Shown piece after piece: positions 1-13,919 of a stretch of DNA of 64,000 nt (position 1 is its first letter; each line of letters opens with the position of its first letter). Position numbers and translations under genes: made by a program. This DNA comes from Paracentrotus lividus (taxonomy: Eukaryota > Echinodermata > Echinoidea > Camarodonta > Echinidae): assembly GCA_940671915.1 (NCBI GenBank), contig CALNVZ010003433.1, positions 51,244,333 to 51,308,332 on the forward strand, given 5' to 3'. Under the pieces are notes generated by a model. That model had not been told where the DNA came from. It saw only the letters and a program-made list of their open reading frames with translations, and did not search any database.

Positions 1-360
1 CTACGAGCTTCGCTATCGCGGATATTTAATAGGGTCTATAATGCCCAATTACTCCACATTTTGAGCTCAAATTTTTCGGCTCGCGCTTCGCGCTCGCAGT
101 ACAAATAGGTTATAATGCACAATTAACTCAATATTTTCAGCCTCGCGCTTCGCGTCTCGCAATTATTTTTTTATCATTAAAAAGATAACAAAGCCATTAC
201 ATTTTAAAAGCTCAAGTGTAAAAGGAAAATTTTCTGCGCACACCCTACTTTATCTGAAATATTTTATTCCACTTTAAAGCCCCTGGTCTGAAAGTGCCCC
301 CTTTTCAGAAAAAAATGCCCCTTTTCCATCGTTGACCGCCCTCACTTTCAAATTCGTCCA
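1..360. repeat. Left-copy remainder of the GC-rich composite repeat
   Basis: Corresponds to 16771-17125. It has the last two and a half GCTCGCGCTTCGCGCTCGC units (1-165) and the TGCCCCTTTT/CACTTTCAAATTCG end. The upstream part of the element is outside the window. Confidence 0.75.
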
Positions 361-936
361 TCTTGTTGAATGGACGATATAGGAGACAGAAGGCAGGTAA
401 AGCCCACTTAATACATAATTACACTTAATGAAAGGTTTATATGAATGTGACAATAATGAGATATTCTATTTCTAGGATAAAACTTTTAGATCTCTTTGAC
501 AAATACATAATACTTGCTGTGTGCTCTTTTCTCCAAGCTGTGTGTGAAATTGCATATATAGTGATTACAACGTTGAACACGTAGCGAAGAGAGAATCGGC
601 ACTCTCGCTTCGTTGTTATTGTTGAATGTTAATGATAAATGTAAACAAAGGCACGTGAATGAAAGGTACACGCATGAATGTAAAACTATGATTTTACCAA
701 CTTAAGAATTCTTTATAAATTGTAAAGGAATTTAAGTGCTTAACATAAGAAACCTTGGCATATTGATAGTCAGCTTTTCATCAAGGGGGCTTTGTTAGGC
801 TTTAGAAATAATCCAAAAGCAGCCTCACTGGGGAAGCTAAACTGGGATGTCAAAGTTTTGGCGGGTGTCGATGGTTGTGGATGCACAAGATAATATGCAT
901 GTGTAGTCATCTATATACCATTTAAAACTGACTACA

Positions 937-3900
937 CATGATGTGCGAGTTAAAAACTTTGTATGAGGTATACATCATCCTGGATACCAAACGGGGGGGC
1001 GTTAAACCCTCTGATGCGTTTGCAGGGCAGCAACCTGGAAGGCAGCTGGCGAGAGGCCACAACTGGCCAGTTGGGGTAGTTGGTTCCAAATCCGGATAGT
1101 TCGTGGAAAGAAAGAAAACTTGAAAGGAGTCGATGGTGGCTTTTGGAATGCTGTACTTGATAGAGTATGATCATTTCGTCCAATGTATTGTGGCAGGAAA
1201 TGGTTTTGCGGAAAGGAGATGTCGACAAGTTTTATGCTGATTTTGAATGAAGTGGATGCACTGACTGCGGCATAGAAAGTCGTCTACTGTGCAAGGTGTC
1301 GCACCCAAGGTTGTGACAAGTGCTGAGCTTGAAAGTAGTGCGTCGGAAATCCCTCTGCACAAAACGGGCTGCTTTTTTGGATCTGCTCTAACCTGTCTGT
1401 TACAGTCTTAGTATAGGGTGCCAGGCTTCGGCTCCATACTCGAGCTTTGGCCGCAACCAGAGACTTGTAGGCCAAGTGACTTCACGTCCTTCTGAAACAG
1501 GGCGACAAGGGTTCTGCGTATCAGCCCAAGTGTGGGCGGCAGTTTTTGGATGATATGTTTGACAGTGCTTTTGTTCCAGCTGAGATCGTGGAGACAATGA
1601 CACCAAGGTATTTGTACTGATCCACTCTAATACTGGCTCATCTGAGATTTCGTATTGGTGCAAGGCTTGGGTTGCGTTTACGAAGTGATGGTGAGAGTAG
1701 CACACTTCCCGATGTTGAAGCCCATCAACTCACTTCTGCCAGACCATCGACGCTTAGCGTGGTGTAAGATCTTGTTGGAGGATACGATGGTCGTCCTTGC
1801 AGTGGATCTCACGATGAGACTACGCTGTGTCTGCAAATAATCTCATCTTGGAAACGATGTTTTGATGTATATTCATTGATGTAGATGAGGAAACAATGGT
1901 CGGCCGAGGACTGAGCCCATTGCGGCACACCAGATTTACGGCTTTCCAGGATTGAGTGAGTTCATACCGAAAAACAGCTTGGGAACCGGGTGGGCAAGGA
2001 AGGACCTTATCCCAGATGAAGGCAAAAGCCGTTTGAATGCCATGTGATCTAAACCTTCATTTCAGTGCTGGTGAGGCACACGGTCAAAGGCCTTACTGAA
2101 GTCTAGGAAATAACATCAGGACTGACCCCCTCGTTGTAATGTGTTAGGACCAGTCATGAGTTTGCCTCAGTTAATTGAGTAGATGTACGAGAGCTTCTGT
2201 CTAAAGCCATGCTTGTGCATCTAGAGGATGTTTTTATGCCAAGATGTTTGGATATGTGACTCAGCATGATAATGCTCCATGATTTTAACAACAAAGGCAA
2301 GTCAAGGATATCGGCTATAGTTAGATGGGTCAGACTTGGAGACCAGACCTTGTGATAGATATGTAACAAGGGCTTTTGTTTCCATTGGTCAGGAACAATT
2401 CCCTTGTCGTAGCTCTTGGCTGATAGAGGAAAGCAAGTGCTGGAGCTATTCTCGTGGGCTACCATCTTTAATAACTTTGCTGGAATTATCGTCTTGGACC
2501 ACAGGCCTTGGAGGAATTTAAGCTGTTGTATTGCTTCTCTACGCCGTTTAGTCTGGATATTCAGATGGTTTTTGCATCTGTGAGGAGAAGTGGCCGCATG
2601 TTGAAGGTAGGAGACTTTTCATACTTGGATGAATACAGACTGGAAGTGTTGATTTTAGGGCTTCAAGCCTTTTCTTGTCTGTGGCAACATAGTTTGGATT
2701 GAGTTTTGCGAGTGTAGGTATATTCCAAGGCTTTCAGATCGACATAGCTTGTAGCATACTGACCAAAAAGACTTTGGATTTTCCTGCAAGGCTACCACCG
2801 ATAACAGTGGTTGACGTAGTTACTGATCTGGATCGATGGACTTCCCTTGGCAACTTTATTTCTGTGCAGCAACGTTTGCCATGTTGTTTCAATCATTCAG
2901 TTTGTAGCTTTGGAGTACAAGCGATCACAGGCTTCTCATCTGTGTTTTAGGCCAATAGATATCGCAAGGAAGCTTTCTTTTTACCTGCTCATTCTTGGAT
3001 GGAACGGGGTGATCGTTTGAGGTCTTTGTGAGAAAATCCGCTATATTTAACAGCAGTTTGAGTTTGACAGATTTCATGTTTGATTAGAATGTAGGAACTC
3101 ATAGGTGGAAGGTAGTGATCCGCATCCTTCAGCTGCTCCTAACATGTTGCCTTGTCAAAACAGGTATATCTCCTTGGTGCTTAGGTCGCGGTTGAAGGGT
3201 GGCCAGACAGTGGAATATCACAATATTGTGATCAGATATACCAGGGTGGTAACGGATATCTGGTCAAGCAAGGTTTGGGTTTGATGTGACAATCAGGTCG
3301 AGGATGTTGGCAACGCTGGTCTTGTCACTTCGTTTGACCAGTTGAAATAAGGGTGTTTTGCAGGAGAAAAATCAAGAAGCCGGCTATGCCCAAGCTGCAG
3401 TGCTGGATTTGTTGTGGTTGTACGAATGCCAGTCGATTATCTTGGTGAGTTTAAAATCACCAGCAATAATGAGTTTGGGTGACTACGTCTATGCTTGGTG
3501 AGAAGTTTTAGACAGAGATGTGATAATCCGTCGAGGCTTTTTTTTGCTTGTTGTTTGGAGGACAGTAGAAGTCTCGCAGGTATAAGGGCCTTTGAGTCAG
3601 AGAGACTGTAAATTGCACCATATAACTCACAGTCTGCATCAATTCTGGGCCGTCAGTGACCAAAAGGGTGGTCCTTGGACAGCAAGGAAAACACCACCTC
3701 CGTGTGTGTTTTCTGTCCTTGCGATAGACATTAAAATCGCTTGGAAAACTGAATATGTAGTATAATGCTGCTGTCTAACTTTGGACTCGCATCCAAGAAT
3801 TATATCAGGATTATGGTGGTCGATCAAGGCTAGGAAGGTGCTCTGTTTAGTGGCGCACCTTTCAGGCTGTTACAGTTGATGACCATCGACTTTAAGCTTC

Positions 3901-4692
3901 TTGCTCCTGTTTTTGGTGTGTTTGAGATCTGAACTTGTTTGGACGCCAATGAATTTGAAAGTGGATGGAAGCATGAAAGGAAGGGAGTCAGTAGAAATTT
4001 CGCTACTGGAGTCAGTTGAAGTTTCGCTACTGGAGTACATCAAAGTTTCCACTTTCAGTAACGCTCAGATAGTATGGAGAAAGAGTTTGATTGATGAGGA
4101 GAAAACAGAGAGAGTGACATGCTGGAAGCTGATGTGTTGTTGCTGCCACATTGACAGCATACCCACATGAAGGCTTTGAGAAGAAGGAGGCAAGGATTCA
4201 TAACTTTGTTGTGGGCAATGCTACGCAGGTAATATTTGAAACACCAAAAAATCACATTCAATCACATAAGAGTGCTGCAAATAATCATCACTTACTTCTT
4301 TCTTGCAAATGCCAGCATGGAAGCTGGGATGCAGCAGCTGCAGTTGCGTTGTTGGGCCTGGGTTAGTTCAATTGACGCATCTGAGCAGAAGAAGGGTGGC
4401 AAGATGGCGAGTGAACTTGACTGATTAATGCAAGTGTTTGGGATTTCCTTCTTCAGCTTCTGGTATGATGACAAAGCTGCGTACACCAAGAAGGCCAAGA
4501 ACACTTTTCTACACTGACGTGGAGAATGCCACATGGAATGATGTCTTACCGGGAGGTAGAAAATCAACTAGATCTGGGTAGTAAGTAAGGAAGTAATCCT
4601 GACCTCAAGAATGAAAGAAGAAGAGAGGAAGGCTAGAAGACAACAGTTATCGGGTGAATCCAAGATGATCTTTTGGTGCTTTAGTAACTTCA
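937..4692 (-). pseudogene. LINE retrotransposon, left copy, frame broken many times
   Basis: Same element as 17687-21425, read on the minus strand. Recognisable pieces survive in different frames. At 3639-3827 is endonuclease-domain sequence with NPDIILGCESK and a THGGG turn. At 2154-2465 is reverse-transcriptase sequence with GIVPDQWKQKP. At 2068-2106 is an intact LDFSKAFDRVPHQ motif. At 950-1228 is the C-terminal tail region with FHELSGFGTNYP-like reading. The serine-rich linker and the YAALSSYQKLKK block are seen near 4292-4567. Most breaks are single-base indels relative to the right copy, so the element may be less decayed than it appears; many breaks are probably sequencing errors. Confidence 0.85.
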
Positions 4693-5380
4693 AATCATTT
4701 ATATGCAGTGTAAATAACGTATTGCATGACATGTAGATTATATACAGTGTTCGAAGTATATGCCAGTAAAGACTTGAAGATTAATGTAGAAAATTTCAAA
4801 CACTCTGCTTGCCACATTTACTTGTGTTGTAGATTCCTAGATCTGGATCTAAAGTTACTTGTAGATCTTGTAGCTGCTCAGAATAAGCTAGATTTAGACC
4901 AAAATATTCACAATATTTCATTCTCACAAACAGTTAAAAATAATCATACTCACAGTCATTGGTACATGTGTGAATAGTATTGGAATCAATAAAATAAACT
5001 GGGAGCAGTGAAGAGAGGAAGGAAGCTGCTTGAATCAGTCCCACTAATACATATATGTGTCATATCACATGATGATGAAACTTGAAAGCACAGATCAGGG
5101 AAGTCAAAAGTTACCATAATTTGTGAAAAGTTTTAATAAAAATATATTCAAATGTCTGCTAAGCTGATGCAGAAACACCAGAAATTCAAGATATGTTAGA
5201 AATCATTTGAAAGGATGTTGAAGATTTAAAACTTGGATTTCAAAACAAAATTTGAAGAACTGTAGAGAGATGAACCACCAACATGAACATTCGCCCTCTG
5301 TACTGGGGGGGGCGGGGGGGGAAGGGTCCACTATACTGATAGTTTATTTAACTGGAAGGTTATTTGTATAAAAATTCATA
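4693..5380. other. No feature seen (copy A); same as 21426-22082 in copy B
   Basis: AT-rich sequence upstream of the LINE frame, perhaps partly its 5' UTR. A poly-G run lies at 5307-5320. Confidence 0.5.
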
Positions 5381-5540
5381 ATAATTATATAATATATAAT
5401 ATAATATTATTAATATAATAATAATAATAGTTATTGAATACAAATGACTTAAGAATATATAATAATAATAATAATAATATTACATTTATATAGCGCTTAA
5501 TACCAATATCCCACCTTGGTGTTTCTAAGCGCTTGTAGTG
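5381..5540. repeat. AAT/TA tract plus 'TATAGCGCTTAATA' dispersed repeat (copy A)
   Basis: An AT and AAT microsatellite leads into ACATTTATATAGCGCTTAAT, and AAGCGCTT recurs about 45 bp later. This is the same repeat as at 22083-22247. The GCGCTTAATA end next to an AAT tract is typical of short dispersed repeats in marine invertebrate genomes. Confidence 0.7.
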
Positions 5541-5924
5541 TAATGATATAGAGGATATATGGTCATGATTTAATTTAAGTGGGACATTCAGCTGAAAAAT
5601 TTCAATGTTGTGGCTTGTGCCTTTGAAAAATTGCAAATTAGGATCTGAAATAAACACAAAAGGCTTCTTTACATAAAATCCAATTATTTAAGTTCAGACA
5701 TTAAGTGATCCAAGCTTTCTTACGCTGAATAATTTGAACAAACAGGAATTGGCAACAGTATGGGACTATGGTGCTTTAAATGCCTCTTTATTCTTAATAC
5801 TAGTCACTTTTTGGCTTTTTGGTGGCTTAAATTAACTATCATGGACTACTCTAACATGGCATATAAACACAGGTATTTTTTAATCTAGTTATTTACTTGA
5901 AAATGTTTGAATTTACGCATCTGT

Positions 5925-6335
5925 TCGTGTCATCACGTTTTGGATGTCGTGTCACTCACGACATATAGGAGGTGGACCATTTTCCGCAAATAAAAGAGGG
6001 AATTTTGATGAGGACATAAAATGTCAGAGAGGTACACTATTACATGTACAATACCAGGACTTATGGTAGCTGCTTACAGATCTACTTGGCACAAATCCAC
6101 CATAACCAAATAATGGTCAGAAACCCAGTTGTTCTTTTTTTTTGTCGGCGTCCCACTCACGCACTGTTTTTTAATCATAATTTCGCAGGACTAATTGTAA
6201 AATTTCCAAATCCAACTGTAAATGACACATGCACTCCTACATTATACATAATAATGGTAGTCCATGATCCATTCATAACCTCAAGTGCGAAGATATGCGC
6301 CCTCTAATAGTCCAAATGTCGTGTCAGCTCCAATT
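5925..6335. repeat. Cluster of TGTCACTCAC motifs (copy A)
   Basis: Counterpart of 22611-23015. One motif is intact near 5946; others are altered by one or a few bases (for example TGTCAGCTCC near 6320). Confidence 0.55.
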
Positions 6336-6958
6336 AAATATGACCATATATCAGAAAGTCTGGACTTAGTTTGAATCATGTATGGTAAGTATTTGTTCAT
6401 AATAATGCAGATGCATTAATGTCAGATTAAAGTAAATGGTAAATTAAAGCATATATGAAGTGAATAGTCTCATTATTCAATTGTTATGACAGTGCAATAA
6501 CAAATAAAAGCAACACAACAAGCGCAATAACGTAGAGTCACCTTTGGATTGTTCTTTGTATGCAACTCATTAATCGTTCTTTTCTATTTTCATTTGTAGC
6601 AATTTTTAATTAATGGAGCAATTGAGCAATGGTAAGTTTAAAGGAACTGCAAATAACAAAAAAGGTGTTTTTTACTACAAAAAAAAAAAAACATTGAAAT
6701 ATCCGGTGTTCAGAAAAGCTTTCTGATCGCAAATAATAATTTGATTTTGACCCTGAATATTGAATGGAAAAAAAACAAAAAATAATAGGAAAGAAAATTA
6801 AAAAAGTTATATTATTCCATTAATTTCCTACTCTTGGGCAGAGACTATTATTAAAAGTGATAGGTAGGAATTGAAATGAAGAGAAATTAGAGATGGTAAA
6901 TAAAATAATAACAAGATTTACTATGATCACAGTACGAGTCTAAACACGATGCTATGAT

Positions 6959-7024
6959 AGAGAGGGAGAAAGAGAGAGAGAGAGAGAGAGAGAGATGAAG
7001 GAGAGAGAGAGAGAAGAGAGAGAG
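6959..7024. repeat. GA microsatellite (copy A)
   Basis: Interrupted (GA)n with GATGAAGG interruption. Same locus as 23640-23704, where the interruption differs. Confidence 0.95.
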
Positions 7025-9726
7025 GAGGATAGGAGCATATAAGTAACAGTTCATTACGTTTACATTTTCCTTCAATTTTGGTTTGTGATATTAAATCATG
7101 ACGAGAATGTCTCTCGGTTGCTTAATAAAATAGCGCCATAGCGTTGTCTGTTTGCGTTTATGGAGTATTTTATGACTCGTCAGGTAACATCTTTGATTGG
7201 CAGAGAACGCAGAGAGCGCACACCATCAGATTATCTTACTTTAAAACCTGTTAATGGAAATCGTTTAAAGTACCAGAGTCGAAACTAAATATATTTCTTG
7301 ATTATAGGGACTTAATTGGCAACATTTTTGTCCGCTCAAATAAAAATTATGAAAGTTTAGATTATGAAACAAAGCTTCCCTTTTGTAAGCGGAGGTAGTT
7401 TGAAGTTCAAAATAAACGAATAAAATTCCCTATAAAGGACACCAGAGAAGTTAGTGTCTAATCTTCACCAAGGGGTAAATTATTAAAGAGTATGACTTAC
7501 AAAAAATGTCTATTCTTTAAAGAGCAACACCATGAATTGGTGGAAACAACTTCCCATTAAAAAATAGAATGGCCTAGTCCTGTTCCTGTTTTTAAATGCA
7601 TTTCAAAGACACATCTGTTGTATGAATCATTTAAGTAGATTATCATTTATTTTTGGGCTCAGTATCATAAGCAATGGGAGTATGAAAGAGCGCAGTAGAG
7701 TAATATTTATATAAATGACTGCCGCTTAACAAATTTACCTTTTATTAATTATTATCATTATTATTTGTATATAAAAATATTTCTCATGAATAAGAAATTA
7801 GCATATACGCTAGAGAGAGAGAGAGGGGGAAAGAGAAGGAGAGAGAGAAAGAGAATGAGAGAAAATATGTAAGACATGACTTGTACTCAGAATGTCTGGA
7901 CTTATATATTTTCCTATTTGTCGCCCTCAGTGACCAATATTGGGGCAAGTATTAATAATATGATTGGAGGTGATTTTTTTTTTTTCTATTTTATTTTTTC
8001 TATGTTTCTCTCATTATTTTCCACGTCTATTATCTGTCAATTTCCTTTTAATTGATGATCTGCATTTACTCATCGAAATGGATTATCCCATAATCTATTC
8101 GTATATTGGTCATGTCCTTCCCATATCTTCATGAAATAACATAAATAAAAATTTAAAAGTTTTAAAAAAAAAAAACTCAAAACGAGAAAAAAAAAATATC
8201 GAAAGTTAAAAGTAAGAATAAGATTAACAGATTTAAATCCCATTTGGGAATGACCATTTTAGGTATTTATATTAATGGCTATCGCGATCATAGCATAATA
8301 TACTCTTTTGCAAATGGTTTATGTCCGTTTTAGACCATTCCGAGAAAGACAAGATTTTTTGTTAATTTCTCCGACATAGCAAAAGGACTTCTGTTTTATA
8401 AGACAAAGTTTTTCTTACCCATTTTTTTTTGCTGTTTGATAGGAATTTCATTTTGTTTTCGTATTAATCATGGCTAAACTAAAAATCAATACATAAGAAA
8501 TAAAAAACAAAACCAAAAATACAAAATTTGAAGAAATGATGTAAATACTTTTGAGGCTGTTCATAAATACCACAAAAGTGATTGCTTTATTCAAAGAGAG
8601 GGGAAAAATTTTACATTGCATACAATTTTGACAATATACAATATAGATACACCACAATATCTGTATGTAAAATAGGGTTAGAGAATAAATTCCCTATATC
8701 TGGCAAAATCAAACATGATACAGGAAATCAATCGCTTACACGCAAATTTGCATTTTCTCTAATACACTCGTGTTATAGGGGGTAAATAAGAAGGCTTGAT
8801 CCTTCAAAAGAACAATTAAATCTCCTAGGTAATAACGACTTTATGTCATTGGAAGGAAGCAATGAAACGCGATGATTGAGGCTTGGTTTATTACCTTCCC
8901 TGCCGACAGGTCGATCGAATTACAAATACAGTCACATTATGAATAAAAATGGTGGCTTTTCATAAAGATTATTGTAGTCCTCTGAATTTGCAGCAGCGGT
9001 TTGTAACCAACATGACGGTAATTCGCACGGGGAGTTGCCGCACCGGCAGCGCTATTCAACCGGTCGATTCATTCTCCGCGCGCATCAACTGAATGCCGGG
9101 TATATTTTTATGCCGCAAATTGGACAATTTGCTTGGTTTTTCTTTTTCTTAACTTGACAACGGTTGTCCACGGAGTTGAAGTGAAATGATTCTGAGATGA
9201 GATATCTGATACGATCGATATTTTAAATTTCAAACCAAGTTGACACGTACATGTAAGGGTTCCGGCTTGAATCAAGTGAAAAGGGGATCAATATTGAAAG
9301 GGTTTTAAGGAGCTCAAAATAGTTTGAATTAGTATAATATAAACGCCGTTTTCTCTAACTATCAAAATACGAATAGTATAACACTGATATAAAATTCTTT
9401 TAAAAAAGATATGAAAATAATATACACCCCAACAAATCAAAAAACAAAACAAACGAGGACCCCAATGATAAATGTTTAAAAATTATGTGCCAATGTGTAT
9501 TTCGGTAGATTCCAATTTGAACTTTAATGTGTTCTTTTGTCATGCCTGAGTTTTCTTTTTTTCAATAGGGTAAAAAACGGATGCTTGTATACCTATCATT
9601 CGGTTATTTGGAGAAGATGTTTTACCGCTCCTATATCATGTATAAATATGGTTGAAAAATCTGTCAAGGCGCATGCGGCACACACCCCCATAACAACTTC
9701 CCCCATCATAATGTGACCATCATGAA
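7025..9726. other. No gene seen (copy A); counterpart 23705-26339 in copy B
   Basis: AT-rich, with many homopolymer runs and one GA tract. A GC-balanced stretch near 8880-9110 (25500-25730 in copy B), with ACCGGCAGCGCTATT and ACCGGTCGATTCATT, stands out from its surroundings but contains no frame. Confidence 0.5.
7811..7863. repeat. GA-rich tract (copy A)
   Basis: Impure (GA)n with GGGGGAAAG interruption; the counterpart is 24471-24522. Confidence 0.9.
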
Positions 9727-9869
9727 CAGGGGCATTTTCATCAAGGACTTGTCGGACGTTTTATCGGGACAAACCTGTTATAAGCTACTGAAAGTTTTGG
9801 ACTGATTTGGCTGAGAGCAAATTTGTCGGATAAACGTCCGACAAGTCCTTTGATGGAAATGCCCCCCTG
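9727..9869. mobile_element. Hairpin MITE (copy A)
   Basis: Same element as 26340-26481 with a few indels in the arms. Confidence 0.78.
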
Positions 9870-11516
9870 ATATCCTTCCATTGGTAAAAGATGTACTTTT
9901 ATTTTACCACCCCTCCCCTCCCTCGAGTTATCGACGCTATTGTACTTTTCAGTTTTCGATTGAAATATCAGCGCGTACCTAGATGTGCTATTAGACCCAA
10001 AGTGGAATGATATTCTTCGAAACTGATATAGATTTATACTCAGTCTCTAAGAATAAGGAAAATTACCAACGAAAACGGGTTTACATGTAAAGAATAGGCC
10101 TATACTCGAGTTAAAATTAATCCGATTTAAGAAGATTAGTCAAGTTAACTTAAGAAATTTGATTTTAAAGAGGGTCAACGAAGCTTACCTTTGGTTTTTA
10201 CATTCGGTTTTAAAGTAATAAGATAATTAGATAATATTAAATGATATGAAAATTCTAGTGATAAACAATTATGATGATGATGATGGTGGGTGTGGTGATG
10301 ATGATGTGATAAACAAATATATTAAATTTGAAGCTGGTCTAAGAAGAGTTGAAAATATATCGCAGTGGTTTCGTACTATTTAACATAAGATTGGTTTCAA
10401 TGTTTTGGACCTGAAGTCGTTGAGCGGTTACCTTTCACATTGAAGTATATATTTATTTTAAAGGCGAAAAGCGAAAGCTATCAACACCCTCATTGACTAT
10501 GTGTTATAAATAGCTAGTCCTTAAGTATACCCTTCCAAAGATAACTGTTAATATAAGAGTCACTAAACAGCATTATTTTGTTTGTATCGAGGAACTAAAT
10601 GTTTTGGGGGGGAAAGTGTGAAGTTTGAAATTTGATACAATTATTAATTGAGTCTATGACTGAATTGAGTAATGAGTTAATGGTTATTCATTCAGTGGGT
10701 CTGTATCATAAGACTACATGAAATCAGGATGTTGCATTGTGGGTTTAGGATCGGCAAGAATCGAGTAGTTGAATACTTGAGTGGTGCTGTCACAATGCTG
10801 GCTTTAAAATAATTAGAAGTAGGGGAGAGTGGGGTTAGTTGGAAACAAGGGTTAGGTGAACATTTTTAATTTTCTTTTACGGCTATAAACATATTTATGC
10901 AAATCTACCCTCAGGTTGTTGCTATTGGCAACTGCATCCACCACATTAAGACAGCACAACGTGCTTCAAGTCTCTTGAAGTTAGAAAAGCAATTTTTTTT
11001 TCACCTTCTGAGTAAATTTTTGTCACTTTTACAAATGTTTTTATTAATCTCAGAGAAGATCATAAATAATAAGTTGGCCAGTTTTTTTTAGTATAACAAA
11101 CAGTTACACCAAGCTACAAACAAGTTAAATATATGGATGTTATTGTCCCTTTTTGTGCTGTAAGCTTACGAAAAGTCCTTAAATGGGCCTCTGGGTTAGT
11201 TGGACATTTTGAACGGGTTAGTTGGAACATGTACTCAGTAAATAAGTTACAGCTGAATAAAAAAATAAAAATTATATAATTCAGTGAAGTTGCTTCGAAA
11301 ATATTCTATAAATGAATATTTAGTGCAGATTGGACATTTAATTTGGTTTAACAAAATATATTGCAGAATGCTACTTTACAGGACTTCAGAATATCTGTAT
11401 GTGGAATGGATGTTATCAAGTGTAATAAAAAACAATGAAGTGAAAAAAAAGATTGAACACAATCTTTAAATATTTTTAATATGGAATCAAATAAAGCAAG
11501 TTAAGCTAAACCCCAC

Positions 11517-12124
11517 ACTGTAAAAAAAATAATACAGCAAACTGATGTCAGCAAGAGTCCGCCATACAAAAATGTAATTTTAAAAATAACAAGTTTGCTG
11601 TAAATATTCTCCTCTAATAACTAATGAAAGAGAAGAAAAAAGAATAATTTGAGTTCTATAGCTTGCAGTTTGTTTAAACGGAAAAAATGTGTTACTCCTG
11701 GACCCCGTTGCAATAAAACTTCTAAACCGGAGTTTTTTCGCGGTTAAAATCTGAAAACTCCCGGTTAAAGTCCAAAAACTCCGGTTTACAAATTTTCTGA
11801 TTTTTTTACTGTTTTTCCCGTTTGCATAAAAACATACCGAGTTTCAAAAAAGTATTAATGCAATAAATTTTTTAAGGGAGTTTTAAAACTCAGGTTGAAT
11901 AACCTAAGAAATAAGTCTACATAAGCTGAGTTTTTAAAACCCGAGAAAAACTCGGGTTAGAAAAAGAGTTTTTAGCCAACACACCCAGATGTGATATTTT
12001 TGTATTTCTCATGTAATTATTTGCAGGAGAAATTTACAACAAAACTGTTTTTTCATAATACGATTTTATGGCGACTCTGCTGACAGCAGATATGCTGTTA
12101 AAAATACAAAATATTTTTTACAGT
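11517..12124. mobile_element. Second-level inserted inverted-repeat element (copy A)
   Basis: Counterpart of 28110-28703; the GTCGCCAT/ATGGCGAC arms are visible near 11555 and 12068. Confidence 0.66.
11707..11980. mobile_element. Innermost MITE with GTTGCATAAAACT ends (copy A)
   Basis: Counterpart of 28296-28560. The right end carries one extra base and a swapped pair compared with the other copy. Confidence 0.66.
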
Positions 12125-13200
12125 TGGCATGCAACAATGTTGTATATATAGGTAGTTTATAAATAAAATTCAGAAGATACCAATGCACAATGTTCCAACT
12201 TACCCCGCTGGTGTGGGGCTTAGTTGGAACACTTGACATGGTCCCTTGTTAAAGATGGACTTTTTCCGGAACCATCACTAAGTTTAAGAAATTTTTAGGG
12301 TACATTTGTAGCATACAGATATACACTCAAGATGAATTATTTATTGTTTCTTGAAATAAATTCGTTTTTTTGTTTTAACCTGCCATTTTGTGAAAAATGT
12401 CATATAACCCCGCTCTCCCATACCTGTTTCTACTGCTTTGAAACATGTACAAACAGTAAGCACTTGGCTCATGCCCGGACAGTGAAAAACAAAATTCCTT
12501 TATAAAAACAAAAACAACATACTATGACTTGTGAATTTCTAAACACATTTCCCCGACATGAAAGATAAATTTAGCGAATCATTACTAGGATAGATAAAAT
12601 TATTATGAGTCTGTTCAAAATTGTGATAAATTAACAATATTGAGCATAAACACTCATCAACTAACAAATCACTTAATCGATCAATTCTAGAAAATAAATT
12701 TTATGAATCTAATTATAGCAGTCCTCAGATATACGCTCTAAATGATTTTGCTTCCTTTTTAAAATCAATTTTTCTTTGTTTTATTGGGACGTTAGGCAAG
12801 TAGCATTGACGAGCCTTTCAAAGCACCGCAAGAAAAGAACAAATTTACAAGTTGAAACGGAAACCGTTTCTTATTTAATTCAGCTGCTACATATTTTTAT
12901 GCGTGTTCCTGTCTCTTCGTGGATTTATTAGCCATTACCTCTCTCTCTTATCCAGAATTATGTTTTGTACTGCTATGCTCCATCCGTGCATGACACCCGT
13001 TTTATTGAATAGTTACGGCTGAAAAGTTAATCGCTGATTTTGATTGCTTCATTGCGCCACAGCTTCTTGCTTTAATGATCATCCAATTTCCTTCCTACTC
13101 TCCCGACAATGTTCTCACTGCCGTTGAAACGTGGCGGATCCCAGATGGTAGGGGCGCTAGAGGCGTGCGCCCCTATTTTCGGAAAACACACATATCTAAT

Positions 13201-13373
13201 CAGGGCCGCGGAGCCGGGGGGGGGGGGGCTGCCAAAAGATAGCCCGCCCCCACTTTTTCAGCCACCGTGTTCAAAACGCGAACAAATGACCATACATTGT
13301 GATTTTTAGCCCTGTTTCAGCCCCCCCACTTCCGGCTCAGCCCCTCCACTTTCAAAAACGCTCGCGGCCCCTG
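13201..13373. mobile_element. GC-rich element with CAGGGGCCGCGGAGC ends (copy A)
   Basis: Counterpart of 29753-29930, also flanked by CTAAT; one base is missing in each end. Confidence 0.72.
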
Positions 13374-13919
13374 CTAATCATAATGTAGGCTTTACATGTA
13401 CAATGTTTATTGCCATCTGTGTCGCCGCCCCTCTCCATTTTTTTAAATATTAAAATCATGCAAATTGTAGGTCGCCCTCTTCTTTATTTTAAACAATAGA
13501 TCAGCGGCTGTTTAAAACCTGTTTAAGGAATTCGTGGATGTAGAGCCGTAGCTCTCCTTCGTTTCCTGTAAAATTATGTAAATGCATATAATATTATATA
13601 CCTTATTGCGTTACGAAAGTACGCTCAAATCAAGATAATAATGCTTGTGCCTCTGAGAACTGTCGCAATCTGACAACTCCCAATCCAATGATTGGAATGG
13701 CAGTGTAAACGAACCGATTTGCAATGGAAAGTCCATTCAATAGGATATATTACGTGCAAATAGTTGTTTCATCTGTCCCTTCTTACACGGACTGTATATT
13801 GACATGACAAAGTAGTGAGACTACGTGAGGCAATGAGGTCGCCAACCGATACCCTTCAACATCAACACCCCCTTCTCAAAACCGAAAAGAGGGAATTAAA
13901 TGCAAGTGGTTTTCTCATG

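Larger units (their letters stand above)
10822..12420. mobile_element. Non-autonomous DNA transposon with GGGGAGAGTGGGGTTAG ends (copy A)
   Basis: Same element as 27424-28987, with TA at both flanks (10820-10821 and 12421-12422). Short open frames inside (for example 10897-11091) have no recognisable protein similarity and are broken in the other copy. Confidence 0.7.
1..13919. repeat. Left copy (A) of a ~13.7-kb duplicated segment
   Basis: This stretch can be followed base by base against 16771-30460 in the same orientation: the same LINE, microsatellites, hairpin element, nested transposon and GC-rich element recur in the same order and spacing. Differences are mainly one-base indels, often in homopolymers, plus a few larger ones. 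For example, near 8150 this copy has about 30 extra A/T-rich bases, and GA and ATG tracts differ in length. The copy begins at or before the window edge, inside a tandem repeat unit, and ends exactly at the run of N. I infer an uncollapsed second haplotype or gap-fill contig; a true segmental duplication is the alternative. Confidence 0.93.

Noticed and set aside
10897-11469. Coding frames inside the GGGGAGAG transposon as a transposase
   Set aside because: Only about 60 codons each, no DDE or DNA-binding motif, and not preserved in the other copy.
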